A stretch of 29,864 bases of DNA from UBA6078 sp964468685. GTDB taxonomy: Bacteria > Desulfobacterota > Syntrophia > Syntrophales > UBA2210. Shown one piece after another: positions 25,780 to 29,864 of the stretch (the stretch's first letter is position 1; each line of letters begins with the position of its first letter). Where the stretch lies: NCBI GenBank assembly GCA_964468685.1, contig CAYXUH010000007.1:1-29864 (forward strand), read 5' to 3'. The notes beneath the pieces are model-generated. The model did no database searches. It saw nothing but the letters and a program-made list of their open reading frames with translations, and was not told the DNA's origin. Position numbers and translations under genes: made by a program.

Positions 25780-26321
25780 GCAGGCCAGCCCCCCCCGATC
25801 CGGTAAAGATAGTATCCAGCGTCTTCTCCGGGAGCACGGACACACTGAACAAGGCCATAAAACTCCTATCCGGGAGGTTAGGAGAAATTGATTACGTAAG
25901 CGCCGTGTTGCCCTTTGCATACACCGATTACTATGCGAGAGAATCGGGGACTTCCCTTGTCAGGCGTTTTATCTCTTTTGAAACCCTTGTGCCCCCTGAC
26001 ACGCTCCCCGACATAAAGCTGTTCACGAACGGGGTGGAAGAAAAATTCGTGAGTGATGGCAACCGGCTTGTCAATATAGACCCGGGGTATCTGTCTCAGG
26101 CCCATTTGATCCTTGCCACGGGAAAGGCCTACACACATCGTCCTCATATCAAGGACGGCATATACGCCGACCTGACCCTCATCTTCGTGAATCATACCTT
26201 CCGGAGGCTCGAGTGGACCTATCCTGATTATGCGGATGAGGACACCATAGTGATGTTCAACAATATACGAGAGAGATATGCCTCACAACTGGCCCGGAAA
26301 AGAGTGCAAAAAATCACGTAA
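25776..26321 (+). CDS. DUF4416 family protein
   Basis: 181 residues matching the DUF4416 pattern: PVKIVSSVFSG near the start, VLPFAYTDYYARESG, RRFISFETLVPPDTLPDIK, VNIDPGYLSQAHLILATGK and GIYADLTLIF, ending in WTYPDYAD. No catalytic site is established for this family, and I assign no function. The protein is soluble, with no signal peptide or membrane segment. Its ATG overlaps the rfaE1 stop by four bases, so expression is tied to the heptose kinase. yicC follows 42 bp downstream. Confidence 0.85.
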   Translation: MSRPAPPDPVKIVSSVFSGSTDTLNKAIKLLSGRLGEIDYVSAVLPFAYTDYYARESGTSLVRRFISFETLVPPDTLPDIKLFTNGVEEKFVSDGNRLVNIDPGYLSQAHLILATGKAYTHRPHIKDGIYADLTLIFVNHTFRRLEWTYPDYADEDTIVMFNNIRERYASQLARKRVQKIT

Positions 26322-26363
26322 CGGTGTAACAATACACACAGCATGAACTCAGGAGAAAAATCT

Positions 26364-27248
26364 ATGATACGAAGCATGACAGGCTACGGAAGGGCGGAAT
26401 CCGTCTTTGCGGGGAAAACACTGGCCGTAGAAATCAAATCCCTCAACCACAGAAACCTTGAAAGCAGCATACGGCTCCCTGCCTTTCTCACCGCCCTGGA
26501 GATACAGATCAAAAAGAGGGTGGGAGAGCGGATCTCCCGGGGAAGAGTTGAGGTGAACGTCAGGATAGATTCCGATCCTAGTGCAAATGGCGGAGACAAA
26601 CTGGAGGCAAATATTCCCCTCATCAACAGCTATTATGACCTGCTGACCAGCCTGAAGGAATCGCTAAATCTTACCGACGAGATAACTTTGGGAACCCTTG
26701 TCAAGCTGAAGGGCGGCATTTATACGTCGGAAACAGAGATCGCCCCTGAGCAAATATGGAGCACCATAAAAGAGGCACTGGACGATTCCCTTAACTCCCT
26801 CGTGCAGATGAAGGAGGCTGAAGGCAGGCTCCTCTATGAAGATTTCACTGCACGTCTCGACACAGTCACAACCGGCATAGAGGCATTAAAGAAACGGGCT
26901 CCGGAGGTGGTTAAAAACTACCAGGAGAGGCTTTCGGCCCGAATCCGGGAACTGGCGGAAGGCACGGAATGCGATGAATCAAGACTGATCCAGGAAGTTG
27001 CGATAATGGCGGAAAAGAACGATATCACCGAAGAGATAGTCCGCCTTGAAAGTCACATCAAACAGTTTGGCGAGATGCTGGACAGCGATGAGGCCATCGG
27101 CAGAAAAATGGATTTTCTGCTACAGGAAATGCACAGGGAAATAAATACGATCGGCTCCAAGAGCAACGACCTGAACATATCCGGCATCGTCATAGAGATA
27201 AAGACGGAACTTGCCAAGCTGAGGGAACAGATCCAGAATATCGAGTAG
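26364..27248 (+). CDS. yicC: YicC family endoribonuclease
   Basis: 294 residues. The N-terminus IRSMTGYGRAE and the following EIKSLNHRNLE are the YicC signature. The C-terminal block DEAIGRKMDFLLQEMHREIN followed by TIGSKSND is the DUF1732 domain. E. coli YicC is an endoribonuclease acting on the small RNA RyhB. The ATG at 26364 has AGGAG eight bases upstream and is preferred over the one at 26343. It precedes gmk, the usual order, although the remA-type gene found between them in some lineages is absent here. Confidence 0.93.
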   Translation: MIRSMTGYGRAESVFAGKTLAVEIKSLNHRNLESSIRLPAFLTALEIQIKKRVGERISRGRVEVNVRIDSDPSANGGDKLEANIPLINSYYDLLTSLKESLNLTDEITLGTLVKLKGGIYTSETEIAPEQIWSTIKEALDDSLNSLVQMKEAEGRLLYEDFTARLDTVTTGIEALKKRAPEVVKNYQERLSARIRELAEGTECDESRLIQEVAIMAEKNDITEEIVRLESHIKQFGEMLDSDEAIGRKMDFLLQEMHREINTIGSKSNDLNISGIVIEIKTELAKLREQIQNIE

Positions 27249-27287
27249 ATGGTTCCGGGTTCCAGATCATCAGGATAACAGTCCACG

Positions 27288-27361
27288 GTTATCGGTTTAC
27301 AGTTTGAAGCATTTTGGATATTGATTTCAATTCTCTGTTTTTTCAACCGTGAACCGATAAC
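27288..27361. repeat. Imperfect inverted repeat between yicC and gmk
   Basis: GTTATCGGTT (27288-27297) pairs perfectly with AACCGATAAC (27352-27361), and the arms extend imperfectly to about 20 bases around a 33-base loop. The spacer is also rich in ACGGTT/AACCGT words. It could be a dispersed intergenic repeat or an mRNA stem upstream of gmk. Confidence 0.55.
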
Positions 27362-27400
27362 TGCAAACCGTAAACGTTTACCCATCGGAGTTTGAACACC

Positions 27401-28030
27401 ATGAAGCAGACAAAACCGAAGGGACTTCTTATGGTCGTCTCCGCCCCCTCAGGCGCCGGAAAGACCACTCTATGCAAAAAGCTCCTGGCTGAATTTCCCG
27501 ATCTGCGCTTCTCCGTGTCCTGCACGACACGTCCTGCCCGAAAGAGCGAGGAGAACGGCAGGGATTACCACTTCATCTCCACGGAAAATTTCACGCAGAG
27601 AAGGGCAACCGGCGAATTCGTGGAGTGGGAAGAGATCTACGGCCATTTTTACGGAACACTCAAGAAAGATATAGAGGATATCATCACACAGGGCCATGAC
27701 GTTATTCTTGACGTCGATACGAAAGGGGCCCGCAACGTAAAGGCACTGTATCCCCAGGGTATCTTCGTCTTCATTATGCCTCCATCCGTGGAAATTCTGA
27801 AAGAGAGATTGAAAAACCGCGGTTCGGAAACTGACGATGTTATAAGGAAGCGCTTCGACAAAGCCATGGAAGAGATACGAGAAAATGAATGGTATGATTA
27901 TGTAGTATTTAATGATATAGTAAGCGATTCTGTAAATATACTGAGATCTGTGTATATAGCCGAAAAGAACGGAACATCTCGGCTACAAGGCAGAATAGCC
28001 GACTTTTATCGAATAACCGGAGGTATATGA
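27401..28030 (+). CDS. gmk: guanylate kinase
   Basis: 209 residues. P-loop SGAGKT (17-22) in VVSAPSGAGKTTLCKKLL. The GMP-binding region is SVSCTTRPARKSEENGRDYH and EFVEWEEIYGHFYGT. The lid and core include ILDVDTKGARNVK. It converts GMP to GDP in the cytoplasm. The ATG at 27401 lies ten bases after GGAG; an in-frame TTG at 27392 is only one base from it and is rejected. rpoZ starts three bases after the stop. Confidence 0.96.
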   Translation: MKQTKPKGLLMVVSAPSGAGKTTLCKKLLAEFPDLRFSVSCTTRPARKSEENGRDYHFISTENFTQRRATGEFVEWEEIYGHFYGTLKKDIEDIITQGHDVILDVDTKGARNVKALYPQGIFVFIMPPSVEILKERLKNRGSETDDVIRKRFDKAMEEIRENEWYDYVVFNDIVSDSVNILRSVYIAEKNGTSRLQGRIADFYRITGGI

Positions 28031-28033
28031 ACT

Positions 28034-28339
28034 ATGGCACGAGTTACCGTAGAGGATTCCCTGGAAAAGGCAAGAAACAGGTTTGCCCTGACACACCTTA
28101 CAACCCAGAGGACAAAACAGCTCCTGAGAAAATCTAAACCCCTCAGCATAAAGAAAAACAATCGGGAAATCGTTACCGCTTTGAGAGAGATAGCGGAAGG
28201 AAAGGTGAAATACACCCATCCCGAAATTCTCGACGCGCAATCGGCAGATGTTGAGATATCGGTAGATGTTGAGCCGGTTGAGCTCATAGAAAACAGCACG
28301 GATGTGGTCGAAGATGCAAACACCGAACAGAAGCCGTGA
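28034..28339 (+). CDS. rpoZ: DNA-directed RNA polymerase omega subunit
   Basis: 101 residues. The N-terminal MARVTVEDSLEKARNRFALT and REIVTALREIAEGKV are the conserved omega segments that wrap the beta' C-terminus. The last ~35 residues are acidic and repetitive (DVEISVDVEPVELIE). It assists RNA polymerase assembly and can form part of the ppGpp site in proteobacteria. The gmk-rpoZ order is widely conserved. Its 3' end overlaps pyrF by 26 bases or more. Confidence 0.93.
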   Translation: MARVTVEDSLEKARNRFALTHLTTQRTKQLLRKSKPLSIKKNNREIVTALREIAEGKVKYTHPEILDAQSADVEISVDVEPVELIENSTDVVEDANTEQKP

Positions 28340-29054
28340 AAAACTGATATTCGCCCTTGATTTCGGAGAAGACCTGGGCGAGGCCGTCAGGTGGACCGAC
28401 CTGCTGAAGGATCACGTGGGGATGTTTAAGGTAGGGAAGGAGGCCTTCACGCGTTTCGGCCCCCGGATCGTTTCGGACATACGGGAAAGGGGTGGAAATG
28501 TCTTTCTCGATCTGAAGTTTCATGACATCCCGAACACCGTAGCAATGGCATCCCAGGCCGCGGTTAAACTGGGCGTCTCCATGTTCAACATACACGCACT
28601 TGGGGGGCGGGAGATGATGGAGCGGGCGGTCGATTCCGTCAACAAGACTGCCAGCGTCCTGGGGGTCACCCCTCCGTTGCTCCTTGCAGTAACCGTTCTT
28701 ACCAGCTTGAATGATTCCGACATCAAAGAGATAGGATTTGGATGCACCACAGGGGAACTTGTCCTGAAGCTCTCGGTATCAGCCAGGGACGCAGGGGTTC
28801 CCGGCGTTGTGGCATCAGCGCACGATGTCATTTCCATACGGAAGGCGTGTGGAGAAGACTTTATTATTGTAACCCCCGGTATACGCCCTGGCACCAAGGT
28901 CGCGGATGACGATCAGAAGCGGGTATTGACACCAAGGGATGCCATCGCCATGGGGGCGGATTACCTGGTTGTAGGCAGGCCCATACGGTTGGCCGATGAT
29001 CCCGTGGCCGTAGCGGACAGTATTACCGAAGAGATATCCGAGGGGCTCCGTTAA
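28314..29054 (+). CDS. pyrF: orotidine 5'-phosphate decarboxylase
   Basis: 246 residues, TIM barrel. LIFALDFGED supplies the first Asp, and FLDLKFHDIPNT (Asp66, Lys68, Asp71) is the charged catalytic network of the type 1 enzyme. VTPGIRPG binds phosphate, and MGADYLVVGRPI ends the barrel. It decarboxylates OMP to UMP. The start lies inside rpoZ at ATG 28314 (alternative ATG 28302); no later in-frame start precedes the first strand, so the overlap is real. rlmB follows after 29 bp. Confidence 0.95.
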   Translation: MQTPNRSREKLIFALDFGEDLGEAVRWTDLLKDHVGMFKVGKEAFTRFGPRIVSDIRERGGNVFLDLKFHDIPNTVAMASQAAVKLGVSMFNIHALGGREMMERAVDSVNKTASVLGVTPPLLLAVTVLTSLNDSDIKEIGFGCTTGELVLKLSVSARDAGVPGVVASAHDVISIRKACGEDFIIVTPGIRPGTKVADDDQKRVLTPRDAIAMGADYLVVGRPIRLADDPVAVADSITEEISEGLR

Positions 29055-29083
29055 GAGTTAACGTCCTACCCAGAGGAAAGGCG

Positions 29084-29824
29084 ATGCAGGTAATCTACGG
29101 CGTTCATCCGGTAGAAGAGGCCCTGAAGGATGGCGGCAGGATAGAGAAAGTTTTCCTGACCAGAGAGGAAAAACGGGGCGGCACCCGGGAGATAGAGGAA
29201 CTCGCCTCCCGGGGGAAAATACCCGTCGTCTTTACGGACAGAGAACACCTGAATACCGTCGCCGGCACACGGCATCACCAGGGCGTCGTTTGTATATGCG
29301 AGGAATACCGGTATACCGGCATCAATAAAATTCTCGGCAATTCAAAATCCCAAAAGAACTCTTTACTCCTCATCCTTGACGGCATAACAGACCCGCAAAA
29401 CCTCGGATCGCTTATCCGGACAGCCCTTTGCTTCGGCGCTACCGGCCTGGTCATCCCGGAAAATCGAGCTGCTCCGGTTACCCCTTCCGTCATCAAGGCC
29501 TCAGCAGGAGCGGCCCTCCACCTCCCCATTGCCCGGGTGGTGAATATATCGAGAACAATCGACCGACTCAAAGAAGAGGGCTTCTGGATATACGGCACCG
29601 ATGCCAGCTCCAGTGAAAGGCTCAGTTCTCAGGATTACAGCAACTATGTGGGTCTCGTACTGGGGAGCGAGGGGAAGGGGATACGTCCGCTGGTCAGAAA
29701 AAAATGTGATGTTCTGCTCTCCATACCCATGACAGGCCGTCTCGATTCCCTGAATGTATCCGTCGCCGGAGGTATTATGCTCTATGAAATAACTCGCCAT
29801 TGGGACACGCTAACCCAAGTTTAA
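29084..29824 (+). CDS. rlmB: 23S rRNA (guanosine-2'-O-)-methyltransferase RlmB (SpoU family)
   Basis: 246 residues. The N-terminal substrate-binding domain (QVIYGVHPVEEAL) is followed by the trefoil-knot SPOUT domain. Motif 1 is NLGSLIRTALCFGATGLVIP, motif 2 VLGSEGKGI and motif 3 SIPMTGRLDSLNVSVAGGI. Members methylate the ribose of G2251 of 23S rRNA; a tRNA-modifying paralogue cannot be fully excluded. GAGGAAAGG lies just before the ATG. It is the last complete gene; the final 40 bases of the window hold nothing I can name. Confidence 0.9.
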   Translation: MQVIYGVHPVEEALKDGGRIEKVFLTREEKRGGTREIEELASRGKIPVVFTDREHLNTVAGTRHHQGVVCICEEYRYTGINKILGNSKSQKNSLLLILDGITDPQNLGSLIRTALCFGATGLVIPENRAAPVTPSVIKASAGAALHLPIARVVNISRTIDRLKEEGFWIYGTDASSSERLSSQDYSNYVGLVLGSEGKGIRPLVRKKCDVLLSIPMTGRLDSLNVSVAGGIMLYEITRHWDTLTQV

Positions 29825-29864
29825 CCCCATCCCGAGCACAACTACAGTAATATCGGGTGGTTGA

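Overview
The window reads as chromosomal DNA from a Gram-negative, LPS-making bacterium. It is most likely a deltaproteobacterial (Desulfobacterota, Syntrophales/Geobacter-like) lineage. That placement rests on gene order (lysS-lolCD-bamA-skp-lpxD-lpxA-lpxB, then yicC-gmk-rpoZ-pyrF-rlmB), on the DUF4416 protein beside a heptose kinase, and on the BamA architecture. It is an inference from layout, not a phylogeny.

Left edge (1-2.95 kb): an AT-richer segment with a sugar O-methyltransferase on the + strand, converging on an O-antigen ligase on the - strand. A broken chimeric reading frame lies upstream of the ligase gene: it has a carbamoyltransferase N-terminus joined to what looks like another protein's C-terminus. 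Bases 1-113 hold no gene I can name.

2.95-24.5 kb (- strand): one nearly continuous envelope-biogenesis supercluster. In transcription order it is lysS, lolC, lolD, bamA, skp, lpxD, lpxA, lpxB, lpxK, lpxL, waaF, gmhB, waaC, a PagL-like lipid A deacylase, a Trm112-type zinc protein, msbA, an MBL-fold hydrolase, a third GT9 glycosyltransferase, a gutted GT2 glycosyltransferase, a GT4 glycosyltransferase, the broken chimera and the O-antigen ligase. Many junctions are ATGA/GTGA/TAATG overlaps, which implies translational coupling. Together these genes make lipid A (LpxA, D, B, K, L), build and attach heptose (GmhB, WaaC, WaaF), flip lipid A-core (MsbA), extend and cap the core (GTs, ligase), and install outer-membrane proteins and lipoproteins (BamA, Skp, LolCD). 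fabZ, lpxH/lpxI and the Kdo transferase waaA, often found in such clusters, are not in this window.

20.4-20.85 kb: a 100-N scaffold gap sits inside the start of bamA. The two flanks share an exact 55-bp overlap. Collapsing the Ns plus one copy gives one intact 906-codon reading frame, so the gap is almost certainly an unmerged contig join and not missing biology.

24.46-24.79 kb is a divergent intergenic region. From there to the right edge the + strand carries the heptose-7-phosphate kinase rfaE1, a coupled DUF4416 gene, yicC, gmk, rpoZ, pyrF and rlmB, a housekeeping run.

I found no mobile element, CRISPR array, tRNA or rRNA. I see no clearly undescribed system. The most notable items are the BamA N-terminal extension with its tandem repeat, two deletion-type gene remnants at the O-antigen end, and the lipid A deacylase homologue inside the core operon.
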